Assembly: GCA_029865675.1 (NCBI GenBank)
Contig: JARXAU010000208.1
Span: forward strand, 1 to 26,960
Source of the DNA: Rhodoferax sp.
Lineage (GTDB): Bacteria > Pseudomonadota > Gammaproteobacteria > Burkholderiales > Burkholderiaceae_C
Direction of reading: 5' to 3'
DNA length: 26,960 bases
The position numbers were made by a program, and so were the translations under genes. The notes under the pieces are model-generated. The model was not told the origin of the DNA, did not search any database, and was given only the letters and a program-made list of their open reading frames with translations. Positions 1 through 6,900 of the stretch are shown here, one piece after another; position 1 is the stretch's first letter, and each line of letters begins with the position of its first letter.

Positions 1-129
1 GACAACGATGGGCGCAAGCGGCGCTTCGGGCGGCGGCGGCGCCACATCAGCGGGGGGCGTCAAGTCCACGGCCACCGCCGGGGCGACGGCCTCTTCCTCT
101 TTTACCGCGACGGCGGCCTCAGTGGCCAT
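1..129 (-). CDS. motB: MotB N-terminus (partial, runs off the window)
   Basis: This is the 5' end of the gene after motA, separated from the motA stop by two bases. The 43 visible residues are an Ala/Pro/Glu/Val-rich stretch that ends in PLAPIVV at the window edge. Known E. coli MotB starts with about six residues and then HPIIVVKRR, just before the membrane segment that carries the proton-binding Asp. The PIVV at the edge fits that position, so the visible part looks like an N-terminal extension of roughly 38 residues. MotB is the peptidoglycan-anchored stator subunit that pairs with MotA. The membrane helix and OmpA-like domain lie outside the window. The call rests mainly on the position after motA; internal GTG codons could give a shorter protein. 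Confidence 0.75.
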   Translation of the reverse strand, partial: MATEAAVAVKEEEAVAPAVAVDLTPPADVAPPPPEAPLAPIVV

Positions 130-131
130 GT

Positions 132-995
132 TTACTTGCCCCGCAGACCGTCAAACACTTCTGCGAAGCTGGGCTGGTTGTGGTGGCTGATACACACACG
201 AGCGGCTTCCAAGATCAGCGGCTTGGGGTGTCCGTGCATGGTGGCGATGATGATTTGCTTGACCACGCCGTACATGCAGGCCTCTTCTTCAATGATTTGC
301 GCCAGACGCTTGGCAAAAGGCTCAAAGAAGCCGTAGGCCAAAAACACACCGATGAATGTTCCCACCAGTGCTGCGCCTACCAATCCGCCCAGCACGGCCG
401 GTGGTTGGTCGATGTTTTCCATGGTTTTCACCACACCCATCACGCACGCCACAATGCCCAGCGCGGGCAGTGCGCCGGCCAAGGTGGCAATCGCGTCTGA
501 GGCCTTGAGTTCGTCGTGGTGGTGGGACTTGATGGAACTGTCCATCACCTCTTCCACCGCCATGGGGCTCAGCGTGCCCTGGGAGACCACCATCAGGCGC
601 ACAGTGTCGGTAATTAGGTGAAGCAAGGCGTGGTCTGCCAGCAGCTTGGGGTATTCGCTGAAAATTGCGCTTGACTCCGGGGTCTCAATGTGGGCTTCCA
701 AGGCCACTGCGCCTTCGGACTTGAGCGTCTTCATCACCTTGGACACGCAGAAAATCGTGTTCAAGTAGTCATCTTTGCGGTATTTGGATCCTTTGAAGGT
801 TCGCCCGATGCCCACGAAAACCGCCTTCACGACGTCCGGGCTATTGCCAATCAGCATGCCCCCGATTGCAGAGCCCAAGATACACCAGCCCTCAATCGGC
901 GCGGCGTGGATAAACGGGGCTAAGCTGCCGCCGCCCACAATAAAGCTGCCGAACACGCAGACATTCAAAAATATCACGCCAAAGATGCCAAACAT
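132..995 (-). CDS. motA: Flagellar motor stator protein MotA
   Basis: MotA forms the proton channel with MotB and pushes on FliG in the inner membrane. The 287-residue protein matches the E. coli-type MotA over its whole length. An N-terminal hydrophobic segment is followed by SKYRKDDY and the cytoplasmic loop, where the E. coli Arg90/Glu98 pair appears as Lys and Glu (LKSEGAVALE). The two functional prolines are present in LPALGIVACVMGVV (Pro173 equivalent) and GFFEPFAKRL (Pro222 equivalent). I chose ATG 995 because AGGA lies six bases upstream and MFGIFGVIF fits the family start; an upstream in-frame codon would add 11 unlikely residues. It follows fliS after 122 bases and precedes motB. 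A terminator-like hairpin sits just ahead of its ribosome binding site. Confidence 0.95.
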   Translation of the reverse strand: MFGIFGVIFLNVCVFGSFIVGGGSLAPFIHAAPIEGWCILGSAIGGMLIGNSPDVVKAVFVGIGRTFKGSKYRKDDYLNTIFCVSKVMKTLKSEGAVALEAHIETPESSAIFSEYPKLLADHALLHLITDTVRLMVVSQGTLSPMAVEEVMDSSIKSHHHDELKASDAIATLAGALPALGIVACVMGVVKTMENIDQPPAVLGGLVGAALVGTFIGVFLAYGFFEPFAKRLAQIIEEEACMYGVVKQIIIATMHGHPKPLILEAARVCISHHNQPSFAEVFDGLRGK

Positions 996-1005
996 AGTCG
1001 TTCCT

Positions 1006-1045
1006 AAAAAAGGACAGTGGGCGCCCATCCACTAGTGCGCCCACT
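1006..1045 (-). terminator. Hairpin plus T-tract directly upstream of the motA ribosome binding site
   Basis: Read on the minus strand, AGTGGGCGC (1045-1037) pairs perfectly with GCGCCCACT (1024-1016) across a 12-base loop. GTCC and six T (1011-1006) follow, and then the AGGA ribosome binding site of motA. The form is that of an intrinsic terminator, although the T-tract starts four bases after the stem. A transcript from the sigma-28 promoter before fliS must pass it to reach motA and motB, so it may act as an attenuator or a processing/stability element rather than a full stop. Structure is seen; function is inferred. Confidence 0.45.
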
Positions 1046-1087
1046 TGGTAAACACGGCCCCGGGCCCATGCCAAAATCAATCTGTGC

Positions 1088-1103
1088 TGCGCCACATGGC
1101 GCA
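1088..1103 (-). other. Perfect 7-bp inverted repeat after fliS
   Basis: TGCGCCA and TGGCGCA flank a two-base centre, 14 bases past the fliS stop. No T-tract follows at once on the minus strand (GCACAGATTG). It could be an mRNA 3' stabilising hairpin or a protein binding site. Nothing in the sequence decides between these. Confidence 0.3.
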
Positions 1104-1117
1104 ACGCTTACAAACGT

Positions 1118-1534
1118 TCAATGCCGCTGCGTGCTGGCCTGGCTGGGCAACAAGCCCGGCACTTCTTGCCACGCGCTGCGAATCTCCGTCATCAGGCCGT
1201 GGATTTCCTCCAATACCGCCATGTCGTTGTGGGCATTGGCGAAAATCAGACGGCGGGTGACGTAGTTGTAGAGATCATTCAAGTTTTGTGCCAGTTCGCC
1301 ACCCTTGGCGAAATCGAGCGAGCCTTGCAAACCGATCACGATGCGACTGGCGCGGGTGACGCATTTGCACTTTTCCTGAATCGCGCCATGGCGAAGATGG
1401 CCTTGGGCTGCCGCCAAGCTGTCCACCAGGCCGTCAAACAGCATCTGGATCAGCGCAACGTTGTTGGCCACAGAGGCTTGGGAAGCCAGGTTGTCTGAAC
1501 CATATGATTCCATGGCCTTGAACTGAAGTCGCAT
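1118..1534 (-). CDS. fliS: Flagellin export chaperone FliS
   Basis: FliS binds the C-terminus of newly made flagellin in the cytoplasm, prevents early polymerisation and hands it to FlhA. The 138-residue helical protein has the family hallmarks: an early aromatic residue (MESYGSDNL), VALIQMLFDGLVDSLAAA in the first helices, and LNDLYNYVTRRLIFANAHND followed by a regulatory helix near the C-terminus. I chose ATG 1534 because AGGAG lies eight bases upstream; a longer reading frame adds 25 residues that the family lacks. It is the first gene of a fliS-motA-motB unit with its own sigma-28 promoter. fliS more often sits beside fliC and fliD, which are not in this window. Confidence 0.93.
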   Translation of the reverse strand: MRLQFKAMESYGSDNLASQASVANNVALIQMLFDGLVDSLAAAQGHLRHGAIQEKCKCVTRASRIVIGLQGSLDFAKGGELAQNLNDLYNYVTRRLIFANAHNDMAVLEEIHGLMTEIRSAWQEVPGLLPSQASTQRH

Positions 1535-1569
1535 ATCGGTTTCTCCTACGGGGTTGGGGTACCCACTAG

Positions 1570-1596
1570 GTATCGACGCTGTTTGCGAAAACTTGA
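1570..1596 (-). promoter_or_regulatory. Sigma-28 (FliA) promoter for fliS-motA-motB
   Basis: Read on the minus strand: TCAAGTTT (1596-1589), an 11-base spacer, then GTCGATAC (1577-1570). The enterobacterial FliA consensus is TAAAGTTT-N11-GCCGATAA, so the match is 13 of 16 with exact spacing. The expected start point is near 1563, about 29 bases before the fliS ATG. The element lies between the fliA stop and the fliS start, which places fliS-motAB in the late flagellar class controlled by the product of the gene just upstream. The same form recurs at 26347-26373. Confidence 0.8.
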
Positions 1597-1616
1597 GTGC
1601 TTGGGACATGAGAAAA

Positions 1617-2369
1617 CTAGGCGATCCGCTGGGCCCGGGCGACGGGGGCTTTTTGAGGGACTTCGATCTTCAGGCTCTGGCGGAGTTTTTTCACCACCGC
1701 CGTCAAGAGCTGGCTAACGCGCGACTCGGTCACGCCCAGGACCGCGCCAATTTCTTTGAGGTTGAGCTCTTCCACGTAGTACAAAGACATGAGCAACTGG
1801 TCGCGCTCGGGCAACTCGCCAATCGAGTCGGCCACCGCCTGCATGAATTGCTGGTGCTCCACGATCGCGTCGGGCTGGCGGGAATGTTCATCGGCGATAC
1901 CCAAGACCTCGTCGGTCATGACTTCCATGGACAGGGTCTCAAAGCGCTTGGCGTTGCCACGCCGCTTTTGGAACAAGTCCAAATCGTCGCCCATGTGGTC
2001 AGCCAGCTCGGCTTGGGTGGGCGCGCGCCCTAACTCACTGGCCAAGGTGTGCGTGGCCTGATTCTCCGACTTGTTGAACGCCACGGCCGACCGCGGCAAG
2101 TACGACAGTTGGCGCACCTCGTCCAAAATAGCACCGCGCACCCGACTTAAAGCGAAGCTTTCAAATTCAATCCCCTTGGTCGGGTTGAACGCGCGCGCGG
2201 CCTCCAACAAGCCAATCATGCCCACCTGAATCAGTTCGTCGAGCTCCATGAACGGGGGAATACGCACCTTCAAATGCAAGGCTACCCGCTTCACCAAGCC
2301 CAGATGTGCCAACACCAAGGCCTCGCTGGCATCGTGCGCGTCTTCGTACAGGCGGGTAGATACCGACAT
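1617..2369 (-). CDS. fliA: Flagellar sigma factor FliA (sigma-28)
   Basis: FliA directs RNA polymerase to late flagellar and chemotaxis promoters and is held inactive by FlgM until the hook is complete. The 250-residue protein has region 2 (LVKRVALHLKVRIPPFMELD, then DELIQVGMIGLLEAARAF and GIEFESFALSRVRGAILDEV), region 3 (LGRAPTQAELADHMG) and a region 4 helix-turn-helix (LNLKEIGAVLGVTESRVSQLL), all typical. I chose ATG 2369; an in-frame TTG three codons upstream is possible but overlaps the flhG stop. Only five bases separate it from flhG, so it is the last gene of flhA-flhF-flhG-fliA. Its probable targets in this window are the promoters at 1570-1596 and 26347-26373. Confidence 0.96.
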   Translation of the reverse strand: MSVSTRLYEDAHDASEALVLAHLGLVKRVALHLKVRIPPFMELDELIQVGMIGLLEAARAFNPTKGIEFESFALSRVRGAILDEVRQLSYLPRSAVAFNKSENQATHTLASELGRAPTQAELADHMGDDLDLFQKRRGNAKRFETLSMEVMTDEVLGIADEHSRQPDAIVEHQQFMQAVADSIGELPERDQLLMSLYYVEELNLKEIGAVLGVTESRVSQLLTAVVKKLRQSLKIEVPQKAPVARAQRIA

Positions 2370-2374
2370 GAAAA

Positions 2375-3193
2375 TCAAGCCTGGTAGCGGACCAGGCGTT
2401 CAACAAAAAACTGCATGCCGCCCGAGAAGTTGGCAATCGGCGCCATTTGTGTGACCGATTTGGCCAGGCGTTTAAAGTCGCGCGCGCTGGTGCTCCCTGG
2501 CGCGAACTCCATCACGGGCTCGTACTTTTTGTGGGCTGCCAAAATCGCGTCGTCGTTTTCGATCGATCCCAGGTAGTGGGTGGTGAAGTTCAGAAACTGC
2601 GCGCACACCTGGTTGATGCGGCGAAACAGGCTTTGCCCATCGGCTTGACTGTTGACCGCGTTGGGGATCACGTAGATCTCGTTGAGGTCGTAGTCTTGGA
2701 TCAACACTTTGATCGTGCCGTAGGCGTCTGCGATAGAGGACGGGTCATCGCGCACCACGATGAAGCGGCGCTGGCAGGCGCCCATAAACGCCAAGACCGA
2801 GGGCGAAATGCCGGCGGCTACGTCCACGATGAGGTAGTCGATGTCGTCTTCCAAGGCGCTAAAGGCTTGCACAATGCGTGACGCCTGAACACGGCTCAGT
2901 GCGGCAAGCTCTTTCACGCCAGAGGCCCCAGGCACCAGCATCACGCCATGGCGAGAGGTGACCGTGATTTCTTGCAAAGTCTTTTGCCCACTCATAAAGT
3001 GGCTCAAATTGAAGGGGCAGGCGCAACCCAGCGCGATTTGCGAATTGGCCAGACCCAAGTCGGCGTCAAAAAGCATGACTCGGTGGCCCATCATGCTCAG
3101 CGAGATGGCGAGATTGACGGCAACCGTGGTCTTGCCCACGCCTCCCTTGCCGCTGGCAATGCCGATGACCTCTGTGCGAACTGACTTATTCAT
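2375..3193 (-). CDS. flhG: Flagellar number regulator FlhG/FleN (MinD-like ATPase)
   Basis: FlhG is a MinD/ParA-type ATPase that works with FlhF to limit the number of flagella; in Pseudomonas it (FleN) also restrains the activator FleQ. The 272-residue protein shows the deviant Walker A GKGGVGKTT near residue 15, the DADLGLAN box near 44, and VDVAAGIS as the Walker B/switch region. A typical FleN C-terminus (FVERLV) closes it. The N-terminus starts almost at the Walker A motif and lacks the DQAxxLR motif that activates FlhF in Bacillus and Shewanella proteins; as I recall it, P. aeruginosa FleN has the same short form. It is 18 bases after flhF and 5 bases before fliA. A possible regulatory partner is the FleQ-like protein at 17758-18918. 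Confidence 0.94.
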   Translation of the reverse strand: MNKSVRTEVIGIASGKGGVGKTTVAVNLAISLSMMGHRVMLFDADLGLANSQIALGCACPFNLSHFMSGQKTLQEITVTSRHGVMLVPGASGVKELAALSRVQASRIVQAFSALEDDIDYLIVDVAAGISPSVLAFMGACQRRFIVVRDDPSSIADAYGTIKVLIQDYDLNEIYVIPNAVNSQADGQSLFRRINQVCAQFLNFTTHYLGSIENDDAILAAHKKYEPVMEFAPGSTSARDFKRLAKSVTQMAPIANFSGGMQFFVERLVRYQA

Positions 3194-3211
3194 TGTTTAT
3201 CTCGGAGTTGC

Positions 3212-4501
3212 TCAATTAAAAGGCCCGCGTAAGCCCCTGGGGCTTGCGGGCATAGCAAGCCGCGGAGACGGCGGCTGCAGCTTGTAGGGGAGGGATTTGG
3301 GTGCTGTATTCGCGGTCACGGACTCGGGAATGCGGGACAGCTTGGCCACCGCCATCAGCACCAAGGCACTGGTGTTCAAGTCGCACTTGAGTGCGTTGAC
3401 CTGGGGACCGTCGCTTGCGGCGGACAGCGACAAAAAGTTATCGCAAAGAAATTCCACCAAGGGCCAAGGCTGCACCGACTCGTCGAGCTTACTCACCATC
3501 AGACTGTCCCAGCGAATGCCTGAACTGCGCAACACACGGCGCAAGGTGGCCGAAGACGCGTCTGCGGCCAGCACTGCATGGGTTTCGCAGGCTGGGAAAG
3601 CTGTTTGGATTTCGGTAACGTGCTGGGCCATCTGGCTGCCCGGCGTATCAATGAGCACTAAGCTGCGGCCGCCCAAGCGCCCCACCACGGCGGCCAGAGC
3701 AGCCGGCGTGTCGGCCCGAAAGCATTCGACGCCCGACTGCGCTGCCAAAGCCTGGGTGTGCTGCCAAGCGCCGATGCGGTCGTCTTGGTAGCTGACCACG
3801 GCGACTTTGTCGGCACCCATCTGGGCGGCAGCCCGGCTGGCCAGGCGCACGGCCATCATGGTCTTGCCCGAACCCGAAGGCCCGGCAATGAGGTGGACAC
3901 CGCTTTGCGGAATGGCAACACTGGGGCGCCGGGCGATTTCCTCTAGCTGGTCACGAACGGCTGCCAGAGCCTCATGCTCGCTGCGCATGTCTTTCACCGT
4001 GTCGAGCAAGAGTGTGCGCAGGCCTGTGGGCATGCCGGCCTGGGTGAACGAGCTCATCAGGTCTTCCACCTCTGCGGCCAGGTTCAGGCTGGACTGCCAG
4101 CCGGTGGTTTTTTGGCTCAGGCTGATTTCGCGGCGCAGGCCCGCGATTTCGTCGCGAATCATGTCCATGATTTCTCGGCTGCGCAGGTAATCACGCTCCT
4201 CATCGGGCTTGGTCAGCGCCACTGCGTGGCCTGCAGTCGTGGCTCCTGTATTGGGACTCTGCGCTTGAGCGAAGTGCTGCGAAAAGCCCTTGGACCCACC
4301 CAGCTCTGAAGTCGCAAACGTTTGGAGTGCAGGCGCGACCGTTGAATCGAGCGACTGCTCGTCAATGTCCAGGGCGACCACTAGCTCAGTCTGGCCACCT
4401 ACCGTGTGGTTGGAGATGACCAGCACATTGCGGCCATACAAGGCCATGGCGCGTTCGGTGGCGCTCTTGGTGTCGTTGGCAAGGATGCGTTTGAGTTCCA
4501 T
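3212..4501 (-). CDS. flhF: Flagellar placement GTPase FlhF (divergent)
   Basis: FlhF is an SRP-type GTPase that recruits the first flagellar components to the cell pole. The 429-residue protein has the B-domain start MELKRILANDTKSATERAMA, a variable linker, an N-domain and the G-domain. G1 is GPSGSGKTMM (usual form GPTGxGKTTT), the adenine/SRP-type segment is reduced to DDRIGAWQ, G3 is DTPG rather than DTAG, and G4 is SKLDE rather than TKLDE. LSAASDGP near the end matches the family's VSDGQ. It is thus a diverged but probably active GTPase. I chose ATG 4501; an in-frame TTG at 4513 is an alternative, and neither has a strong ribosome binding site. A C-terminal basic Pro-rich tail follows the G-domain. 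Confidence 0.9.
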   Translation of the reverse strand: MELKRILANDTKSATERAMALYGRNVLVISNHTVGGQTELVVALDIDEQSLDSTVAPALQTFATSELGGSKGFSQHFAQAQSPNTGATTAGHAVALTKPDEERDYLRSREIMDMIRDEIAGLRREISLSQKTTGWQSSLNLAAEVEDLMSSFTQAGMPTGLRTLLLDTVKDMRSEHEALAAVRDQLEEIARRPSVAIPQSGVHLIAGPSGSGKTMMAVRLASRAAAQMGADKVAVVSYQDDRIGAWQHTQALAAQSGVECFRADTPAALAAVVGRLGGRSLVLIDTPGSQMAQHVTEIQTAFPACETHAVLAADASSATLRRVLRSSGIRWDSLMVSKLDESVQPWPLVEFLCDNFLSLSAASDGPQVNALKCDLNTSALVLMAVAKLSRIPESVTANTAPKSLPYKLQPPSPRLAMPASPRGLRGPFN

Positions 4502-4564
4502 GGGAGGCTTCAATGGGTTGGAGGGGCGTCGAATAGGCGTCGGCTAAGTGACAACTAGGGTGTC

Positions 4565-6685
4565 TTAGCGCCTGACCTCGTTGACTTTGGTTTCCGCATG
4601 CACGGTATGAATCACTTTGACGGCCTGGTCGTCCGGAATCTCGCTGTACGACAGAACCACCAATTCACTCACCCGGTGGCGCGCTGATTTGGACAACCAA
4701 GGGCGAATGGCCGGAGACACCACCAAAACCGCGTTATGGCCCAGGTCTTCCACCGACTTGGTGCCATCGCGCAGGGCGCTGAACAAACGCTCAGCCAGCC
4801 CCGGCTCAATCACCATGGCCTGGCCCTGGCCTTGTTGCTGCAAGACGTTATGCAAAAGCTGCTCCAGCCCAGGGTCCAAAGTCATCACCGAGAGGGTGTC
4901 TTTGTCATCGACCAGGCCTTGCACAATCATTCGACCCAAGCGCGGACGAACCAAGGAGGTGAGTTGTTCGGGGTCCTGGGTGCGGGTGGCCACTTCGGAC
5001 AGGGTTTCGACAATAGTGCGCATGTCACGGATCGATACGCCATCATTCAACAGGCTTTGCAGGGTACGGGTCAGCACGCCCAAAGACAGTTTGGCGGGCA
5101 CCAGGTCTTCGACCAGCTTGGGCGAACGGGCGGTCAGCTTGTCGAGCAACTGCTGCACTTCGTCGTGGCTGAGCAGGTCAGAGGCGTTGTCGCGCAGCAC
5201 TTTATTCAGGTGGGTGGCCACGGCGGTGGCGGCGTCCACCACGGTGTAACCCAGGGCGCGGGCATGGTCGCGCTGCGAGGGCTCAATCCACACGGCCTCC
5301 AGGCCAAACGCCGGTTCTTGCGTGGGCGTGCCTTCCAGCGGGCCGTAAACCTGGCCGGGGTTGATGGCCATTTCGCGGCCCACTTTGATCTTACCCCGGC
5401 CCCGAATCACGCCTTTGAGCACGATGTGGTAGCTGTCAGGGTCAATGCTCAGGGCGTCGCGGATGCGCACCGGCTGGATCAGAAAGCCCAGTTCGGCAGA
5501 AAGCTTTTTGCGCACGCCTTTGACGCGCGTCATCAGCTGGCCGCCGGTGTCGGCGTTGACCAGCGGTATCAGGCCGTAGCCAATTTCCAGGCCCACCAGG
5601 TCGACCTGGTCGAGGTCTTCCCAGCCCAGCTCTTTGGGCTGCTCGGGCATGGCCGCTGCCGCAGCGGCGATGTTTTCGGGAGAGTCACTGGCTGCAGCCG
5701 CGCGGCGCAGCACATAAAAGCCCAGCGCAGCCGCACCCGCCGACAAGGCAATGAACACCAGGTGCGGCATACCGGGCACCAAGCCCAAAATCGCCATGAT
5801 GGACGAGGTCACAAACAGCGCTGTCGGGTTGCCGAGCTGCGTGCTGGCCTGCTCGGCCATGGACTCGGTGGTCGTCACACGGGTCACAACGATGGCCGTT
5901 GCCAGCGACAACAACAAAGACGGAATTTGCGCGACCAGGCCGTCGCCAATCGTGAGCAAGGTGTAAATGCGGCCCGCTTCGCTCAAAGACAAGCCATGCT
6001 GGCCAATACCGATGGCCAGGCCGCCGATCAGGTTGATAAACAAAATCAACAGGCCGGCAATGGCATCGCCACTGACGAATTTGGAAGCACCGTCCATCGA
6101 GCCGAAGAAGTCCGACTCCTGCGCCAGCTCGGCCCGGCGAGTTTTGGCGGTTTCTTGGTCAATCACGCCTGCATTCAGGTCGGCGTCGATGGCCATTTGC
6201 TTGCCGGGCATGGCGTCCAGGGTAAAGCGGGCATTCACTTCAGACACCCGGCCCGCGCCCTTGGTCACCACAAAGAAGTTCACGATCATCAAAATCGCGA
6301 AGATGATGAAGCCCACCACGTAGTTGCCGCCAATCACAAACTCGCCGAAGGCCGCCACCACCTTGCCCGCAGCATCATGGCCTTCATGGCCGTTGACCAA
6401 TATCACGCGGGCGGACGCCACATTGAGTGCCAGTCGCAGCATGGTGGCAAATAGCAGTACCGAGGGAAACGCAGAGAAATCCAAAGGCTTGCGGATCTTG
6501 ATGGCGATCATGATGATCAGCACGCTCGACGCAATGTTAAAAGTGAACAAAATGTCCAGCAGCACCGGCGGCAGCGGGATCACCAGCATGCCCATGATCA
6601 ACAACACCAGAGCGGGAATACTCAGGTCGCTGTAGTTGAACTTCGCCAGGTTTTGTCGAATGTTCGACAGGGTCATCGTGCTCAT
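4565..6685 (-). CDS. flhA: Flagellar type III export gate protein FlhA
   Basis: FlhA is the large inner-membrane gate subunit that couples proton flow to export and docks chaperone-substrate complexes through its cytoplasmic ring. The 706 residues are normal for the family. The N-terminal half is strongly hydrophobic with the FHIPEP-family blocks MLRLALNVASAR and YTLLTIGDGLVAQIPSLLLS. SMDGASKFVSGDAIAG contains the conserved Asp equivalent to Salmonella D208. The C-terminal half is the soluble domain. I chose ATG 6685; an ATG at 6676 is a close alternative, and the longer upstream frame has no family match. It is the first gene of flhA-flhF-flhG-fliA and is divergent from fliK, with a sigma-54 promoter about 75 bases upstream. 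Confidence 0.97.
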   Translation of the reverse strand: MSTMTLSNIRQNLAKFNYSDLSIPALVLLIMGMLVIPLPPVLLDILFTFNIASSVLIIMIAIKIRKPLDFSAFPSVLLFATMLRLALNVASARVILVNGHEGHDAAGKVVAAFGEFVIGGNYVVGFIIFAILMIVNFFVVTKGAGRVSEVNARFTLDAMPGKQMAIDADLNAGVIDQETAKTRRAELAQESDFFGSMDGASKFVSGDAIAGLLILFINLIGGLAIGIGQHGLSLSEAGRIYTLLTIGDGLVAQIPSLLLSLATAIVVTRVTTTESMAEQASTQLGNPTALFVTSSIMAILGLVPGMPHLVFIALSAGAAALGFYVLRRAAAASDSPENIAAAAAAMPEQPKELGWEDLDQVDLVGLEIGYGLIPLVNADTGGQLMTRVKGVRKKLSAELGFLIQPVRIRDALSIDPDSYHIVLKGVIRGRGKIKVGREMAINPGQVYGPLEGTPTQEPAFGLEAVWIEPSQRDHARALGYTVVDAATAVATHLNKVLRDNASDLLSHDEVQQLLDKLTARSPKLVEDLVPAKLSLGVLTRTLQSLLNDGVSIRDMRTIVETLSEVATRTQDPEQLTSLVRPRLGRMIVQGLVDDKDTLSVMTLDPGLEQLLHNVLQQQGQGQAMVIEPGLAERLFSALRDGTKSVEDLGHNAVLVVSPAIRPWLSKSARHRVSELVVLSYSEIPDDQAVKVIHTVHAETKVNEVRR

Positions 6686-6759
6686 AGACGGTATTTCGTA
6701 GTGAGACTGAGGCCAGCGTCGGGGGTTGGGCGGAATTGCGGGTGCATGTGCCGCCTGAA

Positions 6760-6775
6760 TGCAATGTCCATGCCA
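6760..6775 (-). promoter_or_regulatory. Sigma-54 promoter for flhA-flhF-flhG-fliA
   Basis: Read on the minus strand: TGGCATG (6775-6769), GACA, TTGCA (6764-6760). The known RpoN consensus is TGGCACG-N4-TTGCA, so only one base differs, and the invariant GG and GC are exactly ten bases apart. The expected start is near 6749, giving a leader of about 64 bases before the flhA ATG. It makes the early flagellar operon dependent on a bacterial enhancer-binding protein; one is encoded at 17758-18918. Confidence 0.8.
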
Positions 6776-6832
6776 CACTTTCCCGACACCCAGGAGCTCC
6801 CCGCCTGAAGACGGCAGTGGCAAAAATCAGCC

Positions 6833-6848
6833 TGTCACGTTTCTTGCT
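6833..6848 (+). promoter_or_regulatory. Sigma-54-like promoter for the fliK operon
   Basis: TGTCACG (6833-6839), TTTC, TTGCT (6844-6848) matches TGGCACG-N4-TTGCW at all informative positions except that the second invariant G of the -24 element is T. Spacing is exact. The predicted start near 6859 is about 42 bases before the fliK ATG. It faces away from the flhA promoter 57 bases to the left; a GGAGCTCC palindrome (6793-6800) lies between them and could be part of a shared activator site. The GG change makes this weaker or possibly nonfunctional. Confidence 0.5.
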
Positions 6849-6900
6849 TCTGTGTGCTTTTTTGCCACATTGCGTGGCTTCACCCAGAACGGTTGTCCAG

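Noticed and set aside
4736..6454. 572-codon open frame on the plus strand opposite flhA
   Set aside because: It is entirely antisense to a full, conserved flhA; its composition (His, Gln, Arg rich) is typical of a shadow frame in GC-rich DNA and it has no domain.
6731..6748. Second sigma-54-like GG-N10-GC pair on the plus strand
   Set aside because: Only the GG and GC match; the flanking TGGCAC and TTGC bases are absent, and it would be far from fliK.
6736..6900. N-terminal extension of FliK with a hydrophobic stretch (FLLLCAFLP)
   Set aside because: It covers the predicted sigma-54 promoters and start point; the family-like N-terminus begins at ATG 6901.
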